Below are positions 14,203 through 25,274 of a DNA stretch of 64,000 bases, piece by piece. Numbering within the stretch: position 1 is the first letter of the stretch; each line of letters begins with the position of its first letter. The position numbers were made by a program, and so were the translations under genes. The notes under the pieces are model-generated. The model saw only the letters and a program-made list of their open reading frames with translations. It was not told the origin of the DNA and searched no databases. Origin of the DNA: Diphasiastrum complanatum (lineage: Eukaryota > Streptophyta > Lycopodiopsida > Lycopodiales > Lycopodiaceae); NCBI GenBank assembly GCA_029204225.1, contig CM055107.1, forward strand, positions 4,473,079-4,537,078. Direction: 5' to 3'.

Positions 14203-15300
14203 ATTGGTCACTATATATCGCTATTTCTCCTGTAGTGTAGGTCTATTTATGTTTTCTTGTTCACCTCTAGAGCTTCAAAACCTTATCTCCCCCACCCTCT
14301 CGACCCATTTTTAGACTTCTTATTTTCTTCGGCTTGAGATGTTCAAAACACTTCTGGATAATTGGTTATGGAGTGATGGCATAAGGAGATGTTATTTAAC
14401 AATCCTACCATAGTAGAGAGTCAACACTAAGAAGGCTCTGCTAAAAAAAACCTAACAATTGATGTGGACCAATTAAAATGCTAGAATCATGTTTTCTCTA
14501 TCATTGGTTACATTCTCATATGCACTAGCTTCATTTTATGCTCATAATATACATTGTACATTGAAGGACTAGCTACATTAGGAGCATAAATATTCGAGAT
14601 GCACTCCTTGTAAATCAATTGTGCTTCAAATAGGATGCAATAACAAGTGCTATTTAATAAGCTATTGCAGGTCTTGAAGGATGGAGGACTCTTCTTTAAT
14701 GATTCTTTTTTAATTAAGTAACTTACCCGCTTTAATGATAAACTCTCTTAAAGCTCCAAGCAAGTATTTCAAGAAAGCGAAAAAAAAGGTCCAGGCAAGT
14801 CTAGGACATGGGGGAGTTGCTACCATAAGACCTTTATTTTCATTGGAGCACCTTATTGTCAAACTCTAATTCATGATAGTTTTGGATTTGCCCTCACCAA
14901 GGGGTGGTGGGTGAAAGCATTATCTCTTCAACTTCCACCAATCCCCCACCATCACCCTTGGATGAGGGTGGGCCCATGACCACCATCACACTCTTCGTCC
15001 CCACCATCACCCTTGGATGAGCTTGGGCCCATGACCACCATCACACTCTTGGTTGGCAATAGGTTGATTCCTATTAAATGAGGGTTGAATAGGTGAACAT
15101 GTCTAAAGAAGATTCTCTTATCCTATGACACTCAACAAGGATGGGAATGGGAACATGCATACAAACTATCCTAATCACCCACTAACCAATGAGTTGTTTG
15201 ATTGGAAAGTAGCAACAGGTCTGGCTTCTTTGGAGTTTTATGTGCCTCCTAATTTGGGTAGAGTAGTGAAAATACTTCCTTCCATTTAAACCCAAGGAGA
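14199..15300. other. Intergenic DNA upstream of the epimerase gene
   Basis: No coding region was recognised. It includes the 55-bp direct duplication at 14944-15052. The promoter of the downstream gene probably lies in its right half, but no TATA box could be assigned with confidence. Confidence 0.5.
14944..15052 (+). repeat. Two-copy 55-bp tandem duplication
   Basis: The block starting CCCCACCATCACCCTTGG at 14944 is repeated at 14999 with very few differences and ends in CACCATCACACTCTT in both copies. The high identity suggests a recent local duplication. Confidence 0.9.
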
Positions 15301-16508
15301 TCCAGAACAAAAAGAAAGAGAGACAGACCAGAGAGAGAGAGAGAGAGAGAGAGAACAGCACTTTCATGTGATTGTATGCTTGTACTTCAAAAAGCTGAGA
15401 TCTGTAAAGGAGGAAATCGCCTTCGCAAAGCCCTTATCCTGTGCCCACCACAGAAAGAAGAAGGACAAGGAGAAGAAGAAGAAGAAGAAGAAGAAAAAGG
15501 CACCCTCTGATTCTTCTTCTTCTGCCTTGTAGCTGCATGTCTTTGTATGTTTCACGACATACATTTTCCTTGACATTGCAGCAGCAGCAAAAGCCACATT
15601 TTGTACTGATACGGTGCATAGCAGGATCAGGCATTTCTTTGCCGGATCGTTGCTTTACAGCAGCCTAAGGTGTCGTTTCACCTCATGGTGCCTTTCTAGG
15701 GTAAGCACTTTGCTTAAATACTCAGGCCAAATTCCTTTCTTTGCTTTGTCTTGGCCCTTCTTTGAAAATATATTGTTGGGTTTTTTTGTTTTACTATCTG
15801 GAATTCTATCCATGGCATGTTGTGGCTGGATTTGCAACAAGCCGGTGAATTGCCGAGTTTGTGGCTCAGTTCTCCTTGAATACATCCTTGATGATGAAAT
15901 AAATTCATAGAATATGTATGTCTTGGTCTGCATCATATTGTCTACTTGCTAATCTGTATAATCTAGCTCTTTATGGATGGATCTATTTGGAAAAATTTAA
16001 GCCAGAATTCCTCAGACCTTTGTGTTCTGATACAACTTTATTCAATGCGTGAATTGGAATAAATTCCTTTATTAATTTCCACAACAGATAGAAGTAGATT
16101 TTGAAAGAAGTTGGCTTCTTATTTTTGGTTCGGCCAATCAAAAGTGCAGTGACTTCATGTATTGGATTCCAATAAGCTTTGGCTTCATCCATGGCTTTTA
16201 ATTTGCAAAATTTCTGCAATAAAAGTTTAGAGAAAAGTGTCCAAGAAGCCTCTTGGGTTTGCTGTTTTCCACCTAAGCAGATCAGTGTGTTTTGTGCATG
16301 AAACAGGGGACATAAATGCTCTGCCAGTTTCGTTTTACCCGTTCAAAAAAGAATACATGTAAGTAATTGCATAAATAGCAACTTTTGGTTGATTGAATCT
16401 TGAATACGGATGTACTACTTCTGTTCAGACATGAGTGAAAAATTAATCTTGTTATTCTGTTGATCAAAAGGTCCTTGCTGGGGTTGCTGCCTGTGGATCT
16501 TGTTTCAG
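15300..16508 (+). promoter_or_regulatory. Probable 5' leader and 5'UTR intron of the epimerase gene
   Basis: The region has a purine-rich leader with a short (GA)n run (about 15331-15353) and a GAA run (about 15456-15496), features common in plant 5'UTRs. A good splice donor, AGG|GTAAGC, lies at 15701. A pyrimidine-rich acceptor, TTGTTTCAG, ends at 16508. Together they would give an 808-bp intron joined about 185 bp before the chosen start codon. Transcription was not tested; this is inferred from splice-site quality and spacing. Confidence 0.45.
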
Positions 16509-16692
16509 GCGCATGCATGAGCATGTATTGATTTCAGATTCGAATAAGAATCTGGAAGACCGAATCAAAGTCCATCATTGGTGGCATCTCAAGACCGCAA
16601 AAGAAAGGCTAAAGTTCAAGGCATTGTGCAAGAGGGGTGGGCTCATGGCAGTTGGATCTATCTCTAAACCTGGCCAATATCCTCATACAGCA

Positions 16693-18000
16693 ATGCCTCT
16701 TTCTGTGCAAGACAATTTTCCATCCACTCCTGGAAAAGCAAAATTGGAAAGAAACGGCTATTTCAGCTTCTCTAGAATCTCGGGTCGTTGGCATTCATCC
16801 ACATCTGCAAAATTTTCTTTCTGGGTCATTGTGCTCATCTTTTTACTCGCCTGTGCGGCGTTTCAGTTGAAATTTTCAGGATTTCACACAATTGGTAAGG
16901 TTTCATGGCTTAATAATCCTGCCTGGGAGAAGAATGTGCAGCACAGCTGTCATGTGAAGAGAGATGAAGGATTAGTGGTCCTCGTAACCGGTGCTGCTGG
17001 TTTTGTAGGGAGCCATGTGTCCCTGCATCTTAAAAAACGAGGGGATGGCGTTCTCGGAATTGACAATTTTAATAGCTATTATGATCCATCATTAAAAACT
17101 GCTCGCCGTGCTTTACTGGAAAAGCATGGAGTATTTGTTGTTGAAGGAGACATAAATGATGCTGCTCTTCTGCAAACTCTCTTCAACTTAGTTCCTTTCA
17201 CTCATGTTATGCATCTTGCTGCCCAAGCCGGGGTCAGATATGCAATGGAAAACCCAGGTTCTTATGTACACAGCAATGTAGCCGGCCTTGTGGTTCTTTT
17301 TGAAGCTTGCAAGAATGCAAACCCACAGCCTGCGATCGTGTGGGCTTCCTCAAGTTCAGTGTATGGTCTTAACAGAAAAGTCCCTTTTTCAGAATTTGAC
17401 CGAACTGATAAACCTGCAAGCCTTTATGCAGCCACTAAAAAAGCAGGAGAGGTAGTAGCACATACTTATAACCATATATACGGTCTTTCAATTACAGGTC
17501 TAAGATTCTTCACGGTTTATGGTCCTTGGGGCCGGCCAGATATGGCATACTTCTCTTTTACAAAAGCAATACTCGAAGGCAACACAATTACTGTCTATCA
17601 AGGTCCAAATGGTGCCGATCTAGCCCGAGATTTTACGTATATTGATGATGTTGTAAAAGGTTGTGTAGCTTCACTTGACACAGCCCAAAAAAGTACTGGA
17701 AGTGGAGGAAAGAAAAAGGGAATTGCTCAATTGAGGATATTCAATCTTGGAAACACAAAGCCAGTTACAGTGCCAGATATGGTGAAGATCCTTGAAAAGA
17801 ACCTAAAAACAAAGGCTCACATGAACATTGTCAGTATGCCCAGAAACGGTGATGTTCCTTTCACACATGCCAACATCACTCGTGCTCTGCAAGAGTTATC
17901 GTATAACCCTTCCACAGACCTTGAGACAGGTTTGAAGAAGTTTGTCCACTGGTATCGAAGTTATTACGATTATTCAGACCAAAGCAGATCAACACCCTGA
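16693..18000 (+). CDS. GAE: UDP-glucuronate 4-epimerase (GAE family)
   Basis: This enzyme interconverts UDP-glucuronate and UDP-galacturonate, the sugar donor for pectin, in the Golgi as a type II membrane protein. The chosen start gives 435 residues, the usual family length, and an N-terminus (MPLSVQDNFPSTPGK) matching the short cytosolic tail with an STPGK motif seen in plant members. The open frame runs upstream to 16513, so 16645 is an alternative start. A single membrane segment lies at about residues 41-60. The Rossmann glycine motif GAAGFVG is at 100-106, ASSSSVYG with the catalytic serine at about 218-225, and YAATK (Tyr-x3-Lys) at 245-249. All catalytic elements are present. Plant GAE genes are typically intronless in the coding region, as here. 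Confidence 0.95.
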   Translation: MPLSVQDNFPSTPGKAKLERNGYFSFSRISGRWHSSTSAKFSFWVIVLIFLLACAAFQLKFSGFHTIGKVSWLNNPAWEKNVQHSCHVKRDEGLVVLVTGAAGFVGSHVSLHLKKRGDGVLGIDNFNSYYDPSLKTARRALLEKHGVFVVEGDINDAALLQTLFNLVPFTHVMHLAAQAGVRYAMENPGSYVHSNVAGLVVLFEACKNANPQPAIVWASSSSVYGLNRKVPFSEFDRTDKPASLYAATKKAGEVVAHTYNHIYGLSITGLRFFTVYGPWGRPDMAYFSFTKAILEGNTITVYQGPNGADLARDFTYIDDVVKGCVASLDTAQKSTGSGGKKKGIAQLRIFNLGNTKPVTVPDMVKILEKNLKTKAHMNIVSMPRNGDVPFTHANITRALQELSYNPSTDLETGLKKFVHWYRSYYDYSDQSRSTP

Positions 18001-19327
18001 TGGATGAGGACAGGCTCATGACCATAGCCGATAGCGGTGAGCTGTACATAAGTCAGCAAGAGTTTGTCTGGTGGTAAGCAGGTGGTCTGCTTAGTGGTAG
18101 GATTTCATCTGTTTTACCATTAATATCTGTCAAGCAAAAGAATGCTTAAAAATAACTGTGGTCCTCTAAAATTTGAGATCTTACCTTGAGCTTTTTATGA
18201 CTTTGCAGATGTTCAAAAGAATGTCATCACTAATCTTGTCGGCCCACTTCATGCGAGTGTTTCTTGTGGTTTTCGTAAGCAAGCTTAAACCTGACAGAAT
18301 TCTGAAAATGCGTTGCATGTCGAAAAGCGACAGCTGCTAAGAGGAATCGGCAACCGGCGTAGTACAAACTTGGCTCTTTGACTCTTTGCTTTTATACCAT
18401 GTATCTGTTTCATGTGCTTTGGGATAGCATCTGTGGTGATTCATGGATGAGCATTCCTAAGTGTTAGCAGGCATGAATGCTACCCCCTGTGTGTGCCTTC
18501 ATAACTTTTGATCTATCCTAACTAGTGCCTATTGTCAATAGTTTTTCCTTCAGGCACTGAAGGATTTTTCTTTAGATCCATCTAGCTACACAACTTCGAT
18601 ATCATCTATGGTGTGTGCAACACAGTGCTCCTCATTTGCTGAAAAAATCTCCAATTTGTTTGTTAATTCCAGCATACAAGCACTTCCCAACTGTTTTGAA
18701 TTTAGGTCTACCTAGATCAAAACTGCTTGGAATCAAGATTGGAGACATGGTTGCAACACCCATTTCAACAAATTATGTGACTATGTAGGGAAGGTACGAA
18801 GTTAATTGCAAACCATGGCTTTAGCTTGTTTTGATGTGGGAAAACCTTTGGTTGCCAGTTGGTGATGTGTTTATATCAATAAGACATTCAGCTGCTGGTT
18901 AGAAGATGACATGCGGTTTTCACAAAATTTTAATGCTAAAAATTAAGCTTATTTCAGTTTCTATCAATTGTGATACAATGAGCCCTTATTTTAGTTGCAA
19001 TGGAGTCCTGTAAGGCAAAACACTCACCTACTTTATATGCTTGGAGCTCACAGCCCTGTCTGTTGTCACATTGATTAACTGCTAGCAAACGAATTTGTTG
19101 TATTTTCTGTGAATCCATGTTATTCCATCATGAAAATGAATGTCGAAATGTTGACTAGTTTTGGATAATGTTTAACAAAATAAAGGCAAAGTCTCCATAG
19201 ATCAACATGGGTCCATTAGATTAGCAACAAGCCTCACTGCGCTGGGACATAATTGATATGATGAACAAGTATTGGCACCTTTTCGTAATGCTCAGTGCTC
19301 AGAGTTCATGTGTATTTTGGAGGCACC
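18001..19327. other. 3' flank of the epimerase gene, then intergenic DNA
   Basis: The first few hundred bases are presumably 3'UTR; no unambiguous polyadenylation signal was assigned. No other gene was recognised before the copia LTR at 19328. Confidence 0.5.
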
Positions 19328-19748
19328 TGTCAGAATTTGTGATTCTAGATGGAGATACTAGTCCTACTAGCACTCACACAAAACCAAGCATAGAGAGAAT
19401 TCAGATCATAGGAGAATTGAGCAATTGCTCTAGCATAATAGAATTAAATGGAATAGTTGTGGTGGGGCGCCAGCCTTCTTATATAGTTTCTTTAATGATT
19501 GATAAAAGCTAATGAGCCTAAAGTAAATAGCAAAATAGCAAAAGCTATTTACTAATAGTACTACCTATATATGGTAAGAACCAAAAATGAAGTTCTAAGT
19601 ACTAAATAGATCCTAATCTATTTGTAGTGCGCCCACCTACATGCATAGGCTTTAAAACAAAATTTACTATAGAATGGCCCCTAAAAATAGCACGCAGGCA
19701 TGGCCAAACTATCATTAAGGGGTATCAAATAAACATTAATTCCTAGCA
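19328..19748 (-). repeat. Copia A 3' LTR
   Basis: 421 bp aligning along its length with 22001-22415. Differences include a 14-bp segment near 19691 (GCACGCAGGCATGG) that is absent from the other copy. Its ends are TGTCAG...CTAGCA on the plus strand. Confidence 0.95.
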
Positions 19749-19967
19749 CTCCCCCTTAATGTTTACTTTGTTATCTATTACTCCTAGAAGTTCTCTAAAC
19801 TTCTGAAATTTTTCTTTGCCAAGACCTTTGGTAAAGATATTTGCAACTTGTTCTTCTGTAGGGCAATGGATAAGCTCCACTTCATCACTTTGAATTTTCT
19901 CTCTGATGAAGTGTTGTTGTACTTCAATATGCTTTGTCCTGCTGTGAAAAACTGGATTTTTCACCAA
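19743..19967 (-). pseudogene. Copia A RNase H C-terminal fragment
   Basis: The frame reads NPVFHSRTKHIEVQQHFIRE and then CPTEEQVANIFTKGL, the conserved end of copia RNase H. It finishes against the polypurine tract of the 3' LTR. A frameshift separates it from the rest of RNase H and RT at higher coordinates. Confidence 0.85.
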
Positions 19968-20245
19968 TTTAATACAACTCTGATTGTCACATTAAAGTAC
20001 CGTAGGGAATCTTGTACCATATGTAAATCATGTAGAATTCGTCGCAACCATATTGCTTCACATGTTGCACTCGTAGTAGCTCAATATTCTGTCTCTATAG
20101 ATGATAAAGCAATAGTATGCTGCTTCTTTGAACTCCAACAGATAGCACCAGAACCAAGACTAAAAACATAACCTGTAGTAGATCTTCGGGCTTCCGCATC
20201 TCCAGCCCAATCAGCATCCACATATCCCTGTAACTTCAAATCATA

Positions 20246-20700
20246 CTATCTATCATAGAGAATACCAAATCTCAAAGTGCCCTGGATATATCTGAGTATT
20301 TGCTTAGCAGCTTTCCAATGAATCTGCTTAGGCTTAGCCATAAACTGACTAACCATACTCACAGCATAAGCAATATTTGGTCTTGTAGTAGTTAGATAGA
20401 TTAAGCTTCCAACAAGCTTTCTATATAACGTCTCATCTACATCCTGATCTTCCTCAGCTTTAGTAAGCGTAAATCCACTATCATATGGTGTAGAAATAGT
20501 AGATTGAGAAATGAATAGTCCTTGTGCTACTCTCCATATCTCAATCCCAAAAAAATATTGTAGTGAACCAAGATCTTTCATATCAAATTCTGATGAGAGA
20601 TCCTTCTTGATTCCCTGAATCATAGTATGATATGATCCTGTAATAATAAGATCATCCACATACATCACTACAATAACAATATGATTACTTTCTTTCCATC
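20246..20700 (-). pseudogene. Copia A reverse transcriptase, C-terminal half
   Basis: The sequence contains MYVDDLIITG, the intact catalytic YVDD motif, then LGSLQYFFGIEI and LYRKLVGSLIYLTTTRPNIAYAVS, standard for RVT_2. The open frame continues into an unrelated charged stretch from gag (20700-20839). This shows that the internal deletion fused gag to mid-RT. Without the first RT half it should be inactive. Confidence 0.9.
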
Positions 20701-21415
20701 TTTTGACCGATTTGATTGATTCTCTTCCATATCTTGTTACTTTTTTTTCTTCTTCTTCTTCCCTTTGCCACCCTTCTTGGAACTTTGCTCTTGTTTCTTT
20801 GCCAAGAATGCATGTTCCTTGGATCGTCCATGTTGACAATATTTTGTCGTCTCATTTCTTCCTGGAGTAAGATGGCATTTAGCTCATCAAAAGAAGGCCT
20901 CGTTTCTCTTAACGATAGCATCATTACAAAGTTCTGATAGGCCAAAGATAGACTATTAAGTACAATGGATACCAATACTGAATCTTGAACACTTTCTCCA
21001 ACTACAATAAGTTGCCCTCTCAGATCTTTCACTCGAGTAAAGTAGTCTGGTACCGCTTCACTTGTACCCATCTTCAACGTGTGAAGCTTATTAGTCAAGA
21101 ACAAGATCTGTGACTGATTGACCGTCTCATACAAGTTCTTCAGTATATCCCAAGCCTCCTTGGGTCCAGCAGCATCTCTGATATGAGGTATAATCATATC
21201 TTTAACTGATAAGTTGATGATATGATGAGCTTTTCTTCTACGTTTCTAATACTCTCGCAACTCCTTGTCAGTGGTAAGAGGTATCTCAACACCTGTGACG
21301 ATATCCCAATATTCTCTATCTTGGAGAATATTTTGCATCTTGAACTTCCATATACTGTATTCGTTCCATCTAGCTTGCTAGACTCCGACAACACATCATC
21401 ATTCAAGCTTGCCAT
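20685..21415 (-). pseudogene. Copia A gag (UBN2-type) in two frames
   Basis: The N-terminal piece (21194-21415) begins MASLNDDVLSESSKLDGTN, typical of copia gag. The rest (20685-21197) has the UBN2 features AWDILKNLYE, LTNKLHTLKMG, FTRVKDLRGQL and FDELNAILLQEE. One frameshift near 21200 separates them. It ends in a lysine- and arginine-rich tail, and no CCHC zinc knuckle survives. Confidence 0.85.
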
Positions 21416-21988
21416 TACACTGATCTTTATAGCCTGCCTCAGTGGCTATCTGTCCTGCAGCAACCTATCTGAGTAACGATCTGTCCAGCTGAGTGCTCTG
21501 ACAACTGTCTCAAATCAGATCTGCAGCTCCAAATTTCAGCAAAGATCAGGTTCCAGTAATAGATAGTTAAAAACTAGTAACCAGATTTGTCAACGATCAG
21601 TCTGTCTGTAAATTCAACGATCCAGCAACGCACTATCAATAGATACCTAGCAAACTGTCAACAGCAGATTAACAAGTCTTCCTTCTCAACGATCTGACAG
21701 AGTTTAGATATGAAATAGCAGCGATTTGGTCTGCAGCAGATAGTACTGTAGAGAACAACCTTGCAGCCAGTGTAGGCAATGATCTGGCAGTAGCGATCTA
21801 TAGGCAATAGCCTGATTCCAGCGATTTGTAGGCAATAGCCTGATTCTAGCGATCTGTAGGCAGTGATCAATAGTCAAAAAACTTGATTCCAGCGAACTAC
21901 TTCCAACAGGAGTCCAGCACAACAACTCCTTCAATCAGATCTGGTTGCAACCCTGCAAACAAACTCTCTCTCTCTCACAAAAGAACCT

Positions 21989-22000
21989 GCTCTGATACCA
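21989..22000 (-). promoter_or_regulatory. Copia A primer-binding site
   Basis: The minus-strand sequence TGGTATCAGAGC is complementary to the 3' end of plant initiator tRNA-Met. It lies immediately inside the 5' LTR with no spacer. Confidence 0.93.
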
Positions 22001-22415
22001 TGTCAGAATTTGTGATACAAATTCTAGATGGAAATACGTCCTACTAGCATTCACACAAAACCAAGCATAGAGAGAATTCAGATCATAGGAGAATTGAGCA
22101 ATTGCTCTAGCATAATAGAATTAAATGGAATAGTTGTGGTGGGGCACCAACCTTCTTATATAGTTTCTCTAATGATTGATAAAAGCTAATGAGCCTAAAG
22201 TAAATAGCAAAATAACAAAAGCTATTTATCAATAATACTACCTATATATGGTAAGAACCAAAAATGAAGTTCTAAGTACTAAATAGATCCTAATCTATTT
22301 GTAGTGCACCCACCTACATGCATAGGCTTTAAAAAACAAATTTAATATAAATAGAATGGCCCCTAAAAATAGCAACTATCATTAAGGGGTATCAAATAAA
22401 CATTAATTCCTAACA
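22001..22415 (-). repeat. Copia A 5' LTR
   Basis: 415 bp beginning TGTCAGAATT and ending CCTAACA on the plus strand, directly followed by the target duplication GCACC. Confidence 0.95.
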
Positions 22416-23422
22416 GCACCTCCTCCCACAGAATTTTCAAGCATAGAGTTCCTAATGCCACGATCTGCATAATGCCTGTTGTGACAACTGGATTACTAGC
22501 ATGTTCTACAAGAATGATGCATCTGACAGCTGGATTACTAGTGCATTATGCAGGAATCTCACCCTTCTCACTGAGCATTAAGCAGGGGAAGGCCCGGGCC
22601 CTCGAGCCTTTCCTACAGCTCGGGCCCTGCCCTTGAACTCCCGCCCTTGGGCAACGGCCCTCCCAACATGGAAGGCCCTCGGGCAGGGCCTTCCCCCCCA
22701 CGTAATAGCAGCTTCATAAGGTTTAAAACAGCCAAAATCAATTCACTTTTTCTTGATATTGGCTACTTGCTTGATGAAGGCTTACTCACCAAAGATTCAA
22801 CAATGTATTTCGTGTGTAGTGGAAGTAGAGAGGTTTAGGAATGTAGGATGGCATCAAAGTTTGCATGCATGCCTAAATAAGAGTTTGAAATTGTTCCCGC
22901 ACAAATGAAGGCATGAACCCTTAGTCCTTGGCAATTGGATTCTTTGGCTTGATTTTGGTATGTGATGTAAAGTGTACATATTGTACAAATGAAACTAGTT
23001 GAATCAGCAACCGTTGGCAAAATGAACAGCCTTGCCTATGCACTATATGGATGACTCACCTTTAAGTATACGATGTTGTATGTCTATGTTTTAGAGAGTC
23101 AAACCCTCATATTTGAAATTTTGTTCCAATCTTTTTTGTCACATGTACTTTAAATCCCTTTGCTTATTGTGAATTGTACATCCTAAATATCAATTGTAAA
23201 TGGCTATGTCATCGGCCTGTGGAGACAATTCTAAATTGCAATGTAAATACCAGTGGAAAGTGGCTATTTCTGAGACGGCTAAGGAATATTGGGTAGCAAA
23301 AGAGTATACTAGACTGATCTCCTAAAAAGTTGGGAGTGATCGGTCAACAAGACATTGTTGTTTGCTCATTGGGACACTTGATCTCGTGTATGACTGCAAA
23401 TTGTCCTAGTTGCTTGCCCATG
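22416..23422. other. Intergenic DNA with a GC-rich hairpin island
   Basis: No gene was recognised. The segment at about 22588-22694 is strikingly GC-rich against AT-rich flanks and contains inverted repeats, listed separately. Confidence 0.55.
22588..22694. repeat. GC-rich palindrome cluster with a perfect hairpin
   Basis: GGAAGGCCCT (22670-22679), the 5-nt loop CGGGC, and AGGGCCTTCC (22685-22694) form a perfect 10-bp stem. A second, imperfect hairpin with the same arms (GGAAGGC...GCCTTTCC) lies at about 22588-22613 and includes the palindrome GGCCCGGGCC. Confidence 0.85.
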
Positions 23423-23703
23423 TGTTAGGGTACTGCCAAGTGGTGAGTGTCAGCTACGCATGGAGCTTGTCGCGTGTCGACTTTAGGATGTGTCAAGACT
23501 AAGGGGTGCTTGAGAGGATATAGTGTGAGCTTTGTCAAGCATTTCGTGTTTTATTCTATGTGACTATGGTTGGGAGGAGACTTGCAACAGAGCTCTCATG
23601 TTTGCTTGTCCATCTATGTATAGTTACGTGAGATTAATAAAGAGATGGATGTATTGAGTAATTATGTGTATCTACTTAGGATTTTGTGAGCTTGTGTGCA
23701 ACA
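23423..23703 (+). repeat. Probable 5' LTR of a plus-strand gypsy element
   Basis: A segment of about 281 bp starts TGTTAGGG and ends GTGCAACA, with AATAAAG at about 23636. It is followed by TTAGTATTAGAGCAAG (23704), a diverged but recognisable initiator-tRNA primer-binding site. No partner LTR was found, so its limits are inferred from TG...CA and the PBS. Confidence 0.55.
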
Positions 23704-24146
23704 GTTAGTATTAGAGCAAGAGGGAAGTTGGATCAGTCTAGGATTTGAAGGGTAGAAATCTTTTGCAAATTAGGGAATATTGGACCCTCTTGCTACTCTA
23801 TAAAGAGCTCTGGTTGACTTTCATTGGAGTTTAGAATTGCGAAATCTTTGAAAATTAAGAAAGATGGATGTTAGAATCCTTATTGGTTGCATCGCTGTTG
23901 TATGAGCAGGGTCCATTATAAATCTTAAAATCAAGCTACAACAATTCTAAAATTCTCCTACAATAGCTTTTTAATCAAGTGTATAGGCATTCACTGGTGG
24001 GCTAAGTTGGAGGCTAAAAAAGTGCAAAGAATTTTCTACAGATTTGCAAGCAGGCTAGGCTTGAATTTGCATATGTCTTCACAGATTTTTTCAAGTTCTT
24101 TGGCTACTTTTGAGACCTGTAGAAGGCTTATTTCGTAAAAGGAAAA

Positions 24147-24414
24147 TAAAGTATCTTGGTCATATGGTATTTGTTGATGGAGTGAGACCAAATCCTAGTT
24201 GTTGTGATCATTGTGTGGCCCATGTGAGCTATGTCAGCACTTCATTCTTTTCTTGGATTGGCAGTGTTTTATAGTAAATATGTTGAAAAATACTCCTACA
24301 TTACATCACCTTTGATTGATTTGACTCAAAAGAACTGATTTGGCTAGTGAACTAAATCACAACAAGCTTATGATCAGTTCAAGCAAGCTATCATTGAGTG
24401 CATCACTCTAAAGA
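24147..24414 (+). pseudogene. Gypsy RT C-terminal fragment
   Basis: The translation gives KYLGHMVFVDGVRPNP, the KxxYLGHxxSxxGxxxxP block that follows the RT catalytic motif. Later blocks resemble the FLGLxxYYRxFI and PLTxLT segments, and the fragment ends ...KIV. Several stops are present. The reading continues (KIV then DSQ) after the inserted solo LTR. Confidence 0.7.
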
Positions 24415-24419
24415 TTGTA

Positions 24420-25274
24420 TGTTGAAATTGTCAAATTCTAGCTTTTGATCTATGTTAATTTGTACATAACTTGATCCCACATGTGTGGAGCCTATTCCCA
24501 CGTGTGGATGGTAGTCATACATGCATTCAAATTTAGTTAGATAGAAATTGTCTTGATTGACACAAGTGTGAACTAGTAGAAAGCTAGTCAAATAGGAAAT
24601 TGCCATTTGGCACCATTTTACTTGTTGATCAAGCATTTCCATGTGAATGAGGGATGGTTCTTATGTGTGAGAGGTTGTTCCCATGTGTGTACATATCTGG
24701 AAAGTATCAATACCTTATCATGGTAGGCAAACTTGCAAGTTCCTATAAGTTAGGGAAATTACCTCTAATCAAGCAAAATCTTGGTGAGGCAATGGCATCA
24801 AGTTAGGAGTCAAAGAGGTGGGGGCTTATCTTGCATTGATTGGTAGATCTGAAGCAATGTGGCATTTCCCACACGTGCCAGGCCTGCTGCATCATCATAC
24901 CAGGTCAAAATGTACTTGATCTATATATAGATCATCACTATAAATATGAATCTTGATGAGAGATCTTGATTTTGAGGCAAATCCTTGTTGTTTCTACCAT
25001 TTGTCTTGTGATTTTATGCATTGAATGCTTTCCATTGCTAATGTACTTCACTCTCTACCCATTGTCCGTACAGTGGCAAAGTTTCACACGTGTGAGGCCG
25101 CTCTTTAGTTAAATTGATCATTTTACAAGTTGTTCTTGCTAGTTAGATGCAAATTTATGATCTAGATCTAAATCTAGACATGAGATTTGAGATTAATCTA
25201 TCTAATTAGCATCCAACACCTCTTGTGGATCGATTGTAGATCCATTCAAGGTCCAAAAATCAGTAAATTCAACA
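24420..25274. mobile_element. 855-bp solo LTR inside gypsy pol
   Basis: The segment begins TGTTGAA and ends TTCAACA, a perfect 7-bp terminal inverted repeat. It is bounded by TTGTA on both sides (24415-24419 and 25275-25279). Removing it and one TTGTA rejoins the gypsy reading ...LKIV|DSQ.... There is no internal coding region or second LTR, so a solo LTR left by LTR-LTR recombination is the simplest reading. A TATATATAG box lies near 24919. Which element family it came from is unknown. Confidence 0.85.

Larger units (their letters stand above)
19328..22415 (-). mobile_element. Copia A: internally deleted Ty1/copia element
   Basis: This 3,088-bp element has two LTRs starting TGTCAG and ending in CA. 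It is flanked by a perfect 5-bp duplication GCACC (19323-19327 and 22416-22420). The PBS TGGTATCAGAGC abuts the right LTR, and a purine tract abuts the left LTR on the minus strand. The internal region is only about 2.25 kb. It has gag, then the C-terminal half of RT and part of RNase H; protease, integrase and the first half of RT are missing. It cannot move by itself but keeps every cis signal needed for mobilisation in trans. Confidence 0.95.

Noticed and set aside
15434-15936. Overlapping ORFs on both strands upstream of the epimerase gene
   Set aside because: They cross a GAA tract and the inferred leader and intron, overlap each other and show no domain; best explained as shadows.
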